A DNA stretch of 64,000 nt from Trichostrongylus colubriformis. Lineage: Eukaryota; Nematoda; Chromadorea; Rhabditida; Trichostrongylidae. Both the position numbers and the translations under genes were made by a program. Below, piece by piece: positions 20,198 through 34,299 of the stretch. The first letter of the stretch is position 1, and each line of letters opens with the position of its first letter. The stretch lies in contig OZ022258.1 of the NCBI GenBank assembly GCA_963978905.1, positions 40,842,591-40,906,590 on the forward strand, given 5' to 3'. The notes beneath the pieces were generated by a model. That model did not search any database. It saw nothing but the letters and a program-made list of their open reading frames with translations, and had not been told where the DNA came from.

Positions 20198-23100
20198 TGA
20201 GCAGTTTCTCGTTGAACGCAAAAAAGCTCACCGCACTTCAGAGCATGTAAGCAGTGAAAACTCTGTCTGTCATACACAAAAAACGAAATAAAACTTCTCA
20301 AAACAAATCCAGCATGCATGCAACCTATGTATGCCCACACATTTCTTTGAATGACACCGTACAGATGTTGCAAGTTTGTCAAGGAGGATTGAATGTGGCT
20401 TATGGCCGTTAAATGATGGAGCAGATCTGTCTTAGCAGATCACGCTCCATTTAACTCCTATGTTTTGAATCAGCATCCTGAACAACCCCGAATAAGACCT
20501 CCAATTTGACTTGGTGATTGATTGTTGTGCTCGTATAAACGATAGGAACGCAATGCCTCATGCTACACCCGTTACTCTAGAGAATAGCACGTATCTGAAA
20601 TAGCTGCATAAAGCTGCGTACACGTTGCAAAAGAACAGATTCGTGACCTTTGAGTTTTTCAGACATTTTTGTCTGGGCATTTTTTTTTGTCATTTTAAAT
20701 ATTTGAGCACTATGTGTTTCAACATCCAACGGCTGTAAAATAAAAACCATTTACTAGATCGCATGCCTACCATTCCTGAGAGTTCTTTGCCTTCAGTCAT
20801 GCAGCTAGTCTCATCGCTGTACTGGCCCAAAAAAAACTCCAAGTGCAACATTTATCAGTCACCTTAGTGCAACAAATGCGAAAGCGTGCGTGAATGAAAA
20901 AGCTTTATCCTCCGCTTCGTTATTTTCTGGAACTTATTCTCTGGTACCTGGCATTTTTATTTTTTTTTCAACTTGAACCAGTTCGTAAGATTACGCCAAA
21001 TCACTGTATCCGTTTTCTCCGTAAAGGACCATGCGACGGTTAACATAAGAAAAAATTGCGGAAATTAGAATTGTGAATGCTCGATGCTCAGCTAATTACC
21101 ATTACCTTGCACAGCACATCATTCTGAGCGGCCATCGTGTCTGTCTACCAGTAGGAACATCGTTAGCAACGGAAGTGGCATCAAAGTTCAAAAACGCCTT
21201 GCAAGTCTTGCAAAGGTTAGCCAGTAAACTGCTTAGGTAATGGGCTAAAAGTGTAATCAAACATGCCATTCGGTTGTTTTTGCATGCTCGAGTGCAGCTG
21301 CGACGACAACGAACCGTCTAAGAGGTCTGAAAAGCCCGACTTCGACCACTGAGAGAAAACGCCGCCCGAAAAACGTCGAATCAAGGGAGAAATCAAGGGC
21401 AATTCCAATCAGCCGCATGAAACGGACCCAAGTGTCCATTCGGATTTGAAAGGGGTACGACAAAGGGGTCAACGATCGGTGGCTTTCGCACCTCTTTTGC
21501 GCCCCTTTAGACAGAGATGAATAAGGAAGTAAGGGCCGTGAGAGAGGACGAAACGTCATCCTTAAGGGCCGCAGAAAGCAATATCCTTCACAACATCAGC
21601 TCCATGTTCTCTGATCCTTCTATGAGAATTTTTCACCGACGAAAATTCAAAAATAATGGCGGTTATCGGAAAAAGAGTACATTATACAATAAGATAGGAT
21701 ACCAAACTCGTTTGTAGCTGTTACAGGCAATACACCGCTAGGAGACGGATTGCCAGCATCGGGTTCCTCGATGTTGCAGAGAACCAAGCAAGAACAACTG
21801 TGAAAAACGAGACTGCCAACGTGGAGAGCTGAACGGCAAACAGCTGAATCTGCCAGCATCACGTGAAAAGCGCGGCCCAGGTGAAAGTACGGTACACCAC
21901 TCAAATTTTGTCGTCTCAAGCACGAGACGAGCCAGACAGAACTTGAGATGTTCAACAGAGGAGAGCATTGAAAAGGGTGAAGTACTCGGCTAATCTAATC
22001 GACTCCGATGTATCGAACGAAGTGATAAAGATGGAACTGAATGATACTATAAGAAAAAGCTCAGTGATAATGATTTGTATGCAGAATATTCTAGAAAATC
22101 GGCAACGGCCACATTCAAAAAATAATAAAAAATGTAAAGTGCTTTTTTAACAAGGAAACGTCTGAAAACTTGGAATACACTGCCTTCCAAGAAATAATGC
22201 AGAGCCTCTGATTGTAACCCAGGGCAATCACGACCTTTGATCCTTTTAGTTTCCACCGCCTCTGCGATTTTCTCCCTCGCTGTGCATTTTAAGGGAGAAG
22301 TTTACTAGGGATCTTTTTTAAGGAATTCCCCCGTTTCTTTTTCAAAGTCATCGTAGTCGTTCCTTTGGGCCTCCCAGTGATGATGCCTCCTTGATTGCTC
22401 AGAAATACAGGAAACAGCGCACACAGTCGCAGCTGACGTACTTGTAGATGACTTCTAATGAGGATCGCTTTGGGACAGCACCCATAAAATAATACTTACC
22501 ACCTATGAACGCGCAGCCAATTCCCATCCATCCTATGACAGGTAGCCACGACTTTTAAAAAATCCACGTGGACCTTCACAGAAATCGTACATCCTACTCC
22601 TAAGAATGAAATATCTTCCAGAGGTCATGAAATGATTCCACAACGAAATTCCCAGTTTTTGGAGCCTCGAACACCAGTGCCAAGTGGTTGAAAAAAGTTA
22701 CAAGCGCAGGAAAGCCACAGCTGTTTATAGTAGCTGGAATTCCCAAAGAAATTCACTCCTTTCGCTTCACTTTGGCTTTAGACAGCTTGCAAAACACATT
22801 TTTCTTGAATAATTTATCTCGGGCAATGAACTTAACGGACACTTTCGTGGAAATTTTTACCAACATCTATTATATATTCTGTGCTTGTTTATATTTGAAG
22901 GTTGCTGCTAGAGAGATAGTTAGAATATAAACGTAGCACTTTACCACAGTTTGAACAGCCCAAGAAAGGCAGAGAATCAATGCAATAAGAAGATTCATTT
23001 TTCAGGATTCTCGCCATGATCACCCTGATGTGCGAAGGTCAAGGAGCACTATAACTCTTTTCTTTTTAATTTAAAGCCCTGATATTTTTTGTGAAGAAAT

Positions 23101-23340
23101 AGTATGGAAGGGGATTTATAAGGAGTCGATTGCACTGCATTATAGTGTATTGAGGTTTTGATCATATGGTATTGCAAACTGCTAAATTAGCGTTTAAAAG
23201 GATTGGTCACGGAAGTTCCATGATTACTTTCCTCTCAAAATCACACTACTAGATGCAGAACATGAGCAAAAATAGGAATAACAGAGGAGTTTCCTTTCTC
23301 TATCAGGAACAAAAAATTGGAAGAACAGCAACTCGTTCGA
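20198..23340. other. Intergenic, nothing recognised
   Basis: About 3 kb with only short overlapping frames. No protein motif, tRNA or repeat partner identified. Confidence 0.35.
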
Positions 23341-23344
23341 ACTC

Positions 23345-23580
23345 CCGCCGAGCAACCTATTAGCAGCTGAGATGAGGCGCATTCAAAGTTTCGCGCCAAG
23401 TGGTGCTCGCTTTCCACTTTGCGTGCTGCACAACCCTCTAGTGTCTCCGCCTCCGAGAATAGCCCCACCTCGTCGGACGATACTTTGAGGTGCTGAATCT
23501 CAGCCCGATTCTTGTTTCTTCGCACGGAACGTTGCATGCAGCCCGTAGAGGCAAATACATCAGAAATGTATGGGTCATAG
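23345..23580. repeat. Degenerate copy of the GTCCACGG MITE interior
   Basis: Keeps internal blocks of the family (CTGAATCTCAGCCCGATTC, ACGTTGCATGCAGCC, TGTATGGGT) but the terminal repeats are lost. Confidence 0.5.
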
Positions 23581-24036
23581 AATAGCCCAAATTTCTGGTG
23601 GCAATTCCACTGAAGTCACAAATCTGAGAGAATTTGAGTAGACAGCAGCCTTCCACAAAAATATGGCTGTCGCAGAATTTTCGGCAGCCCACCGAAAAGT
23701 GGCCAAGCAATCAAAGGGGGTAGAGAATTCAGATCACTTCTCTCTTGGTCGTGATATAATTTGACGCTAGAAATCTATGCCGACAAGGGGAATGGTATAC
23801 AAGCCACGTTTTCTTTCAAACTTTTCAAGAGCGCTGGAATCGACGCTGCTAAGTTGCCGACAGCAGATACATAGTAATGAGATCGTCTTCAAGCCTACGC
23901 AGAAAGGAGTACCCTGCAAATGCTGCAAATCCAAATGAATAAAAGGAGAGGTTGGTCCAAGCAGACACTGATCCGAGGTCGTGTAAGTGCTAGCGAAGCC
24001 CACTGTCATAGACCCATCTAAGACTGTTTAACGAAT

Positions 24037-24094
24037 GACATGTTGACGAGCAAGCAGGAGCGAGTGACATGTTGACGAGCAAGCAGGAGAGGGA
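24037..24094. repeat. 29 bp tandem duplication
   Basis: GACATGTTGACGAGCAAGCA occurs at 24037 and 24066. The rest of 23581-24390 shows no gene. Confidence 0.85.
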
Positions 24095-24390
24095 ATGCTA
24101 ACTTTGGATCAAGGTATAGGAGACCGGATTCAAACCTTTATGGCATCGTTTCTACTGTACATTACCATTAATAGCACCCTACCTGTTCGTGGTGTACGAG
24201 ATCCAGTATAGGAACGCTAAATTGGTAGACAAAACCAGTGGGCTGCCATTAGATTCTCATTTGCGATATATTCGGAGCATTTGAAGCATTCTTGCCGGAC
24301 GATTAATCGCTTAACACATGAATTCTCGTGCAATTGTGCGAACGTCAGCGGATCCAATATTCTTCAGGGTTCCACTTATCCGCATAACAT

Positions 24391-24824
24391 TAAAGGAATC
24401 GTCCACGAAAATTTGTTTTCTTGTTACCCTTATATTTATGTTGTATTTGCCTAAAAGGGCGGCATGCAAAGTTCCACGCGAAAAAGTGAGAATTCGGCCG
24501 AGATACAGCTCGCTAAATTTTTGGCCGGGTGGGCGCGGCCTCCGAGTAAAAGCCGCGTCCCGTCGTCCGACACGGCCGGGAACGGATACTGGGACTGTTT
24601 GAGTACCTTTTTTGTTCCTACAATGCGTCCTCGACCGCGACGGACGACACGATGGGCACTTGCTCAGAGGCCCCGCCCACCCGGCCGAGACTTAGTGGTG
24701 CTGTAACTTAGCCGGATTCGCATTTTTTTTTTCGCGTGAAACTTTGCATGCGGCTCACAGTGGGCAAATACAACGTAAATATATGGGTTACATAAAAACT
24801 TATTTTTCTGTCAACGATTCCTTT
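24391..24824. repeat. GTCCACGG-ended MITE, copy 2
   Basis: Begins TAAAGGAATCGTCCACGAAA and ends TCAACGATTCCTTT. The interior shares GCATGCAAAGTT, GGCCGGGTGGGCG and CCCGCCCACCCGGCCGAGAC with copy 1. Confidence 0.85.
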
Positions 24825-26653
24825 CAGCATCATGCTTCACATTGAAACCAGCTACATGGCCTTGTTCTCTCCCAGCATGCCCCTTTCATAGTGGGTTCCT
24901 CGATCAAGTGATTACAAGGAATGGACTCATCTGCATCTCAGAAGTCCCTCTCATCGCTATGGCAACTTTCGCATTGCGAGCTGAAGCGAAACAGAAAAAT
25001 CAGAACGCTACCAAAAATCAAAAATATCTAAATCAAGCTATCATCAAAATTATTCAGAACGACAAGAACAGGGACACGAATGTGAGAAATCCTTGAACTT
25101 CTAAGACACTCTTATATGCAATCAGGCAGGGACGAAACAAAGACACGAAAAGTGCAAGAGAACTGAACAAAACGAGTGCATCACTTCGAGCTTGTCAAAC
25201 ACTTGCAGTCCTATCATCGTTATTTATTTACCTACTTGTTTACACCAGAATGGTATAGGAGGAAAGAAACAGATAAACAACACATAAAAATTTATAATAG
25301 AAGATTAAAGCACAAATGCTCTTAGGTAGACCACTCTGAAATATTGGTACAGGTGACTGTTTCTGCTTGGCCGTCAAAGGGGACATATGACCTTTATCGT
25401 TATTTTTGTAATTATTACTCTTTTGCATCTTCTTCCAGCCTCTCAATGAAAGTGGTTAGTAGTGTGAAAAAACGCTTCCACAACATTTTCGTCACCTGTA
25501 AGGTGATAATACAAAGCGGGAAGCGCTCAGAAACAGTAAGAGTCTTAATTTGGGCATTCAAGGTATAGAAAGGCACGTTTACATAAATAAATGAACAGTG
25601 TTAAAGGAGACCATTTCGAAAGGAGACCATTTCGGCGCATCTCAAAGGCACGCTTGATCTCTACGGTGATCTTTGTGGTGGGGACGAATTGCCGATTAGC
25701 CGCGAGAGTTGGGTTGATAGCAGGGGCTTGGCTTGGCTTGGTCGTTGTTCCTTCCCTTCGCGTGATGTAGACGAAAATACTCAACGATGGATATCAGTGG
25801 GAAGATGGGGGTCCTAATCCTTGGAATTTTGACCATTTTACTTATTCCCATCTCCTACAACAAGTAGGTCGAGTTTTGGAACACGTATTTGAACAGCATT
25901 TCCAGCAAGCATGATAAAACAGATTCACTATTTGTGACCTTATACATGCACTTCTTATAATGTATTTTCAACATTCTAAACACCAACAGTCTTCACTTAG
26001 AAAAATAAAAATAATACTTGGCTCCGATTCTGGGTTATATAGCTACATACGTCATGTCAGCAGTGGTGTTAAAACACGAACCCATTTTTGAAATGGTACA
26101 AGCCTGATGAATATGTTGTTCTTCATATTCGAAATGTATTCCAACAGCATTTGCTTTCACGAATCGAAGCTTTCATATGACTTGAAAAAAACCGTTGTAG
26201 GTGGCCAAGTGCAACACATGTTGTTACATGATTTGAAGAGAACAAAAACCGCCTCGGTCCGTTATGTGTTACAGCATGCACACCCGTGAGATCTTCGAAC
26301 GCTAGTCATACAGATCGAACACAACGAGGCAAATGTGAGCCGTTCGCAGATTTGATAAACTGCGTTCAGTGAGCTATATTCATCGATTTGGATTCCCTCA
26401 AGACTGCTTATTTGAAAAATCAGGGGCACCGTGAGGTGTAAGGAGAAAGTGTGAACTGAAAATAAATATTCCCTGAAAAAAGCCAAACATTTCAGTTCAG
26501 AAAAGGTGTTTGGTGGCGGAACTGGCATTGAAAAAGCGCCGCATGAAAGAAAATAGGTGAGAAAATGGGTTTCCAAGCTCTCAGGCTTTTCCCAGTTTCT
26601 CGCCTTTTCATTTCTTTTTCTACTGTAACACTGCTGTGCACTCGGGTGCAGGT
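24825..26653. other. Intergenic, nothing recognised
   Basis: No gene or repeat seen. A short direct repeat (AAAGGAGACCATTTCG, 25603-25633) is the only structure. Confidence 0.35.
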
Positions 26654-26873
26654 CGATTAGTCGAATTTTCGCGCGGCCGCCCGCGGCGAGCGGCGCGGCG
26701 TTATCAGGTTATCTGTTGAAACAACTAGTACAACAACATAGGCGAACTTCTGAAACTTCAAAACTGCAATCTTTGAAGATCTATCAGGGTATCAGCCCAC
26801 TGCGTCTTGAGCGGAATTCCATACGACTCGTACTGACGGCGCCGCGAAGCGAAAATTCGACCAATCCCTCACC
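26654..26873. repeat. GC-ended MITE related to 2419-2699
   Basis: Ends GATTAGTCGAATTTTCGCGC (left) and GCGAAAATTCGACCAATC (right) are inverted repeats, flanked inside by CGGCG-rich blocks like those at 2419-2699. The A/T-rich middle has no coding capacity. Confidence 0.65.
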
Positions 26874-29800
26874 CCTGAGCACCCTCACTAATATATTCTC
26901 CAGCTATTCCACAACCTGCCGAATTTATCCATACCGGTGTCCAGAAAAAAATCGAGAAAGGACGACCTTGGATAGGCTCTCAGTACGATTTCCGTTCCTT
27001 TTTACATTTTTTACCTTACCGAGCTAAAGGCATGCTGTCCCTCTTGGAAGGCATTTTTTCCCGTATTGTGGCCACCGTCCCCAAAAAAAAGTTACTATGC
27101 CCCACAAAATCGGTAACTTGCTACCGGGCATTTCAGTTGAATGGAAATGTTCGACTGAACGAAATGCCCTGTAATTCACTTATATGGGCTCCATTCGATC
27201 GTGAACTCGTCGATTCATATAGTGTTCCGTGTAAAGTGCAGTGAATATGATTCAAGCTACTCAAAAACCAACATCATGCAAACTGTCACAGACTCGGCCG
27301 TGTCACAAACTCGGCCGTCAAATGATGCGAGTCGTTGCAGTAGGCTTTTACTGATTTATCCGAACTGTTCACAGAGGATAGAAATGAAAAATGAGTCATC
27401 TTCAGCTAATCGATCATTTCCGGTGTTCAGCATACACACCGTTCATTTGAAATTTTAGATTACCGTTTAGAGACGATTACAATTACTTATCTATTCCAGC
27501 ATGCTTCACTACTATTTTTAACGATGAGTATGATAAATCAAACACGCTGGAACATGGTTTTCTCAGGCATGAGCTGGCCCGAGATTTGATCCTCGGACCA
27601 CTCGTGTAGTAGCGGCGCCACATGTCACTTACTTATGCTGAAAATGAGGGACGAATATACTTTGGACGGTTACTTCACAGGCAGTTTTTTCTTTCGCCGA
27701 CATGTGTTAGTGCTAATTATGGGATCACAGACCAATTCAGGGTTGGGATGCGTTTGAAGTATTCGACACAAAAAAACAACGGAGAAACACAAAGCACGTT
27801 GTTGATTAGTAGACTATGGTGGCCTCGCAATTACTATAAGTGCAAGCCACAAACTGCGCCATCAGCCAGTTGCCGAAAAAAAGCTCTGCCAAAAGCAGCT
27901 GCATGGTAAGCTCTTCATGGATTACCCAACTAAGCGTTTCCAAAAGTATCAGCAATATGAAGTTAATAGTGATCAAATCAAAAACGATGAAGAAGCTGAC
28001 TCGGGAAAACGTTACGGGGATTGACAAGGCGAAAAAAAACTTTTCGGGGCGGAAATCAGGAAAGCAGTTGGGCAAATATTGCACCGCCCACTTCACAGAG
28101 GTTGCGCAATCGTCACGCAGTCAGTCAACCGGCGGTCGACCGGTTTTAGAGATGAATTCGCGTGTGCATGCGATTTATGTGGTTCACATATAGTAGCATG
28201 AAGCTGAACAGCTGAAGACGTGAAAAAGCAGGATGTGGAGGGGATGGATTGTGGAGCGCTTATGCGAACGACGATTTCTATGATAATGGCTGCAGTAAGG
28301 AGGCGATTGTGTGAGTCAAGTGGACACCGGGTGCAAACTGCCCGCAAACGAGTTTTGCTACGACGTTTCACGCCTTCATTACAGCCTTCAGAGCTCGTCT
28401 TCTGGATTTGAAGCTTCGATGAATACCGCGTTTAGACGCATCGATGTTCGCAAACCGAGAATTATCCTCCGTTCGTCCGACGCGTGACAGTAGACGGCTT
28501 AAGCTCGTACTTGGGAATGGTGAACAACAGCGAATGCTCAGTACAGCAGCCGTAGTTCCCCATTTTCAACTGAGGAAAGTAATTGGCTGTGGGAGAGGAG
28601 ACAAGCATCAGCATGCTCTGCCAGCCATTCTTTGGTGAATGGTGTTACGGTATTTTCAGAGGAAATTGCAATTTCTCATGGAGCCTTACTTAAAAATATG
28701 GTTGTGACAACGACTGCACTGTCAACTATAGAGCCCACCGATCAGAACTCCGTTAGGTCATCGAGGTCGTCAAAACCGCAGAGACAGGATAGAGGGCAGC
28801 AGACATACGTGACAGGACAAAGACCTTACGTGGACATCATCTTGTCCTCCACACCTTCCACCTGCTTCCTCCCCCCACCCCAAAGAGGGAGGCAGGGTAG
28901 CCTGGTGGTGGAGGAAAAGGGAGGTATATTGGAATTCTTCACCATCAATCCGCACCATTCACCGACACAATACATAAGTGAGCAAAATAGGAGCGCCTTT
29001 GTATTAGACAGGTAACATTTATAGGGCAGCTGCCCATTCTGTCCATCTCTTCTCGGAGTAGGGCTATCGTTTCGGGAGACCACTGAAAGGAAAAGGGCAT
29101 GCATGCAAAAGTGGCACCATTTACCCACAGCGATCCCAAAAGCTCGAATCTGAAGGCAGTGGTAGGAGTAGTCAGGACAGAATATCAAAAGACTATTAAA
29201 TACGGAGGTTCATGTGCTTACCAATATGAAAGCAAAGAGAAACGGCCAAAAGCTCGAGAATAAGACCCTCTTCTCGCCGTTGACTCTGAAAAAAAGCGGG
29301 CTCCGTCAGCGAAAGGAGCAAGCCTTTTGACACAAGTGGCTGCTGCCGAAAAGATGGTTCTTATGGAACCAGGGGCGCTCTTTTCATCGGAAAATCCACA
29401 ACACAGAGTCGCCCTGAACCCGTAGCTTTCATATTGGTGACTCAGTTTAAGAGTTCTTACTACCCACATTACCCTACCCAGGTGGTGAACACTCCGATTG
29501 CCAGCAGCTTCTGCCCAGAAGTAATCTGTTCCGCAGAAAACAAACACGACATTCACCTAGCAACTGCTCTACAGGCCTGGCGCCGAATGAGCGAGGGCGA
29601 CAAGAGGTTTTGCAGCGAGAGGGTATGATATTCTTACTAAAGAGGTCAAACTACTTCTATAGACAAGTTTTGAGCGTCATTGGTGACCCGTTCCGTTTTG
29701 GTGCCGACACCTTTGAGGGTGTGCGAGCCGGTTCGTGCCAGATGGATGTCCTATTCGTTCCTACGGAACAATTCACTCCAGGACACAAGTTTTTAGCAAA

Positions 29801-32619
29801 ATCGAGATAGCCTCGGAAAATCACTTCTTCAACCGCATCATGATGAGGGCTACCGAAGGGGTTGCTTTGGGTAAAGCAGAGGGCAAACGTCCCTTTTTAC
29901 TCTGTGATTCAAAGATTGCACGATTTCCGACGCTTACACAAAGCGATCAAGAACCACTGAGCTTTTGACGTTCCTCGATCCTATTGATCCAAAGGCCGGG
30001 AAAGAGAGAGCTCATGAACGGCGTGGATGAGAGACATTGATAAACACTGAGATCCACATCGGCATTGAAACACTTCACCCAGTGAGGCAAACAGAAAGCC
30101 CTCCGGGTACAGAAAAAGGCTGAGCCATAGGATGGATGCCAACTACAACACGACAGGGGCACAGGACAGCCTGGAACTCTAACAAGGCTCTGCTACTGGG
30201 TCTACTGTGAGAGATTTTGCCAGAAGATCAAACATGCCTAAAAACCGGTTACTGAACATCTGATGCAGCCAACAATAGCCGTGGCTTAGAGTAGCAGTGA
30301 AGGGTCTCAACGAAGAGGAAATTCGGTCTCAGTCCTTCACCTTCGTCTCTCTTTCTTTTCCTTTTTGGAAAAATAATTCGGAAATTAACTTGTACGGTTG
30401 CTGATGTCGCAACGAAACCGGTTGCAAGGAGCTCATTTTTCCGTGGAGAGCCTCTCGATCAATGAAATTCTGCCAGACGTGTGATTGGCCACTCGAACGA
30501 AATTCACTGAACGGCACTAAATACGCAGCAATGGCACCACAGGGGAAGATAGCGGTATGGGCGAGATAGGCTCGAAAAAGAGCTCATAGTGAAACAGAGA
30601 GAATTGTTGGCTTGAAATCTCGTTAGATACAGAAAAATGTTAATTAGAAAAATGGTAATCGACCGGCACTGACGATGTGCTGACAAGAGGTCCATGCTTG
30701 TGGATAAGTTTAGAACACTCAAGAGCATGAGGATTTCAATGGCTGAAAAGCTGAGAGCTAGAAACAGCTGAGTGTTGTGCTCAGCGAGGTTAAGGGTCTT
30801 TTTTGATCGCCGCCGTCGTTATCGTATAGCAGCAGACAGCGACCACGCCTCACTTGTTTGGAAAGATCCGGAGACTCTTGGCGCCATAAAGGGACTGCCC
30901 AGTCTCACACACACGTCATTTTCATTGGGAGTTCATCCATGACGCTGATAACCTCGCCTGTCGCATGCACGTGAACCTTATTTATTCAGGTCGCGTATTA
31001 TGCGCTCGAAAGTGTACTCCTTCCCGTGGTTGCCACAGAGCGATGTTTGACGTCTGACTGGTTACCCAACAGTCTGTTTTCATTCGAAAACTCCCCCGCT
31101 CCATAAACTCTTTGCTATTCGATTCGCAACACGGAAGAGGAGGAAATTTGGAACAACAAGGATTACGTGGGATGATGTTCCGTGAAACCTGAACCAGCAT
31201 ACTAATTAATGCCCTAGTTGTGGGAGGAAGAGAAAAGAATCCTTTATGCTGAAATTTTTTTCCGAAAGAACTCTAAATTTTTCGTATATTTGTCACCTAT
31301 CCAGTTGTATACCACAGAAGGTTCCTCAAATAACTTAAAAAAAGGAAACCAAATAGTGAACACCATAACATTAATAACAAAAGCAAACACAAAGACAGCA
31401 CACCGGAGTCACTGAAAAGAGGGGAAGCCGTGTAGATCAAACACGACTTTCATCGCTTTGAGTTGGCGAGTAATACTAGATCTGTCTTGTAGGGGGAGCC
31501 GATAAATTCGACTAGCCCTTAAGGCTATTGCATGGGCCAAATCTCATAAGATGCTACGGCGAGCGTGAATGGTAGCAAAAATACGTGGCACACTCCAAGA
31601 TGTAATAGAAATCACAGAAGAACTGGAGAAATTTGTTAATTTTGCCTCAATGACTCTATCAATCACGATCTTCATTAACCCTTGTCACCCTTGTTCTCAT
31701 TCCGTCAGTTGTGATTGTCGAAAAAAGTTGATGTGTAATAAACGCGGTGATAAGGAATGAAAGGACTGGACGAAGAGGGAGGACAGAAACACCGAAAGAG
31801 CAAAAATTTAAAAAAAAATCAGGGATAATTATACTTGGTGCAGTCCAGGTTGCCGGGATTTGAATGGTGTATGAGCACACCCATATTGAGCGCACAATCG
31901 GTAAGGCCATTTGCAGGCTTGCGAATGGCCCGTGGAGTCCTTGAACTCTTGAGCGCTTGTACTAATTTACTTTAACATGATTGATGCCGGCTTATCGTAA
32001 CACATACGGAAATCTCAAAGAATTGGTGTTTTTGGTACGTTCAAGAAGCATCAGGGATCGCTAAAAAATGCACAGCTATATGTGAATGATGATCTCCAAT
32101 TTCCACGTCAAATTCGGTACAAGATGTGTCAAAACTACAAACCATGCTATTCTTGAAGACTAATCCCTTCTACTCCTTCCGGAACACTTTATATTCGCAG
32201 CTGAACACAAGAAACAAGAAATCTCAATCTGCAGTATTTTTACAAATTCGCTTTCTGATAACGCTTATTTCAGCAAGAATCGGGATACGAAATCCATCTG
32301 CGCCCATATCTGTGCCAGTATCATTTTTTGAAACGTGGTTCCTAGCAAAGTAACGAGAGATGAAACGTAAAATTAACGGAAAAAGAAAGAAAGCCAGTTA
32401 AAGGACACCAGTCTTTTGCATGTGAGGTCGATATTAAAATGATATACTATGTATAAATCGAAAAAACCAAACACACCATCACATTACGACATTTCGAAAA
32501 CCCGTTAACCCACAAAATCACAAGCAGGACCGAGTGTACGAAAGGGCAACTGAAAATATCTGGTGCATCCACCATGAATGTGTTTATCAGAAGTGAAGTG
32601 TGACTTCATGCACCCCCCT
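26874..32619. other. Intergenic, no gene supported
   Basis: The frames at 28632-29015 (+), 29218-29556 (-) and 29434-29968 (+, in two frames) are the longest. Their opposing strands are equally open and no family motif is visible. A decayed coding element around 29.2-30.0 kb is possible but unproven. Confidence 0.3.
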
Positions 32620-33077
32620 TAAAGGAACCGGAAGGGGGTCCGAAACAAGAGGAAGATGCAAAGAAGTGAGCATTTTGTAATGACCACTCAAGGTTAGAAG
32701 CGATAATCGGCGAAAAAACACGGACTCAAAAGCGCGACGCTGCGGTGTGTATTCGGCTCCCATTCGCATCAGCGCATCCATTCCGAGTTGTCCGCTGTAG
32801 GCGACGGGCCGTGGGCCAACGTTAGTTGTAGCACCTGACTCCCAGCACAGTGGAGTGGTCATTCCCAACTACATTAGCATTCATGTAAGTACATCCAGAA
32901 ACAATATAAGAACAAAGTAAAAAGTAAAGGAAAAAACAAATTTATATTAGAAACATCTTCTTTTGGCACCATGCCAAGGCGTCAAATTGGGGAGTTTGTG
33001 CAATGGCGGCCACTCGAACTCGTCCACACTACGTCTGTTCTACCGTAGGCCAAAATTACCCCCTTCTGGTGTCTTTA
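32620..33077 (-). repeat. TTAA-flanked ~458 bp MITE, copy a
   Basis: Ends AGGAACCGGAAGGGGGT and ACCCCCTTCTGGTGTCT are imperfect inverted repeats with TTAA directly outside both. Interior landmarks (CGATAATCGGCGAAAAAACA, GCATTCATGTAAGTACAT, GGCGTCAAATTGG) recur at 40326-40779, 50061-50515 and 52923-53120. Confidence 0.85.
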
Positions 33078-34222
33078 AGCTCATTGGGTCATTTGGAAGT
33101 GACATCAGTGAAGAGCTTTTGAACACCTCCAGAGTTCAAGGATCAAGGAGGTTCGCGTGGAATCGAGAAGAATAGAACAGCTGCAAAGATATACATATAG
33201 TGTTTCTCTTAGAAGTTGAATGGAGAAATACCAAACTTACATTACATTACGAAATGCTGAAAGCCCGCAATCAAAAATTTCAAAGATGGAAGAGAAAGGA
33301 AAAATTCTCGAAGAGGTCCGAAAAAATGAAATGGCCGCGAAAAGACGTGTGCTGGAAACACTGACGTTGCACCCCTTACGGATCGTAAAAGTTTATGTAA
33401 GAATGAAATACGCAGCGCTCAAGTCTTGCAGAGCTAAAGGTTCACTGGAAGTGCTTGGAAGCACAGAATGCAAAACTGAAAGCAAAAGACAAGTGAGGAG
33501 CAGCAAAATGAATTCAAAAACTTCAGGGTAAAAATCATGAAAAACTCCAAACTCTAACAGTCAATCACTCCAGTTGAGCTTTAGCAGAAAGCAAGTGAAC
33601 ATAAAGAGGCATGGTAAGAGTACAAAGAGTTGAGCACTTTAGCAGCGAGCAGATACAAAGAGAAATCTGGGCTAGCAAAAGATATACTTCTCAGAGCTCG
33701 TTACAATTTCTATCGCCCAAATGTGAAACCAAAATTGGTCGTGTCGGCATTCACGTCGTGTCAGAAACAGCGTTGCGGATGTGTCAACGCAGAATCCGCC
33801 TACTTTTTCGCATACGTCAGGCATGCTGAAGTGCAGGCATTCAAAGCTGGGAGCCAAGTTAAGTTCTGTACTCCTCCCCCCATCCCATCGAGTTCTACGG
33901 CGTGTAATATGAAATGTGCGGTGAAAGAAATAGCAAATGCGAGAATTTCAACATCGCTGCACATTTCTCTTCAGACGGATAAGCTTCGACAACCAGACAC
34001 ATGACATGGTCACGTTGGTTGAGCATTCTGTACTTCATTGATGCGGATGCGTGCAGTTGCATATGTTACCCACATATTATCAGTGACATTCGCTCAAATA
34101 TATCACTTTCGACATCGTACTTCGGTACACAAAATGAATAAATACTCGGAAAAAGTGCGGCTTCAACAGAGTGACATCTGGTGAATCTTATATACTTTGC
34201 CAATAAGCTCGTCAAGAGTATT
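33078..34222. other. Intergenic, no gene supported
   Basis: Lysine-rich frames at 33220-33531 and 33630-34004 reflect A-rich composition. Nothing recognisable. Confidence 0.3.
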
Positions 34223-34296
34223 TATCAGTGTGGCTTGCCTGGCCCGTACCTCAAAGGCATGTGTTGAAGTAACGGGCCAGGCAAGCCACACTGATA
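34223..34296. repeat. 25 bp perfect hairpin
   Basis: The arm 34223-34247 (starting TATCAGTGTGGCTTGCCTGG) is exactly complementary to 34272-34296 with a 24-base loop. It sits at the downstream edge of a Penelope-like relic. Confidence 0.9.
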
Positions 34297-34299
34297 CAC

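Noticed and set aside
29218..29968. Cluster of protein-like frames on both strands
   Set aside because: Composition is suggestive in places, but strands conflict and no known motif was found.
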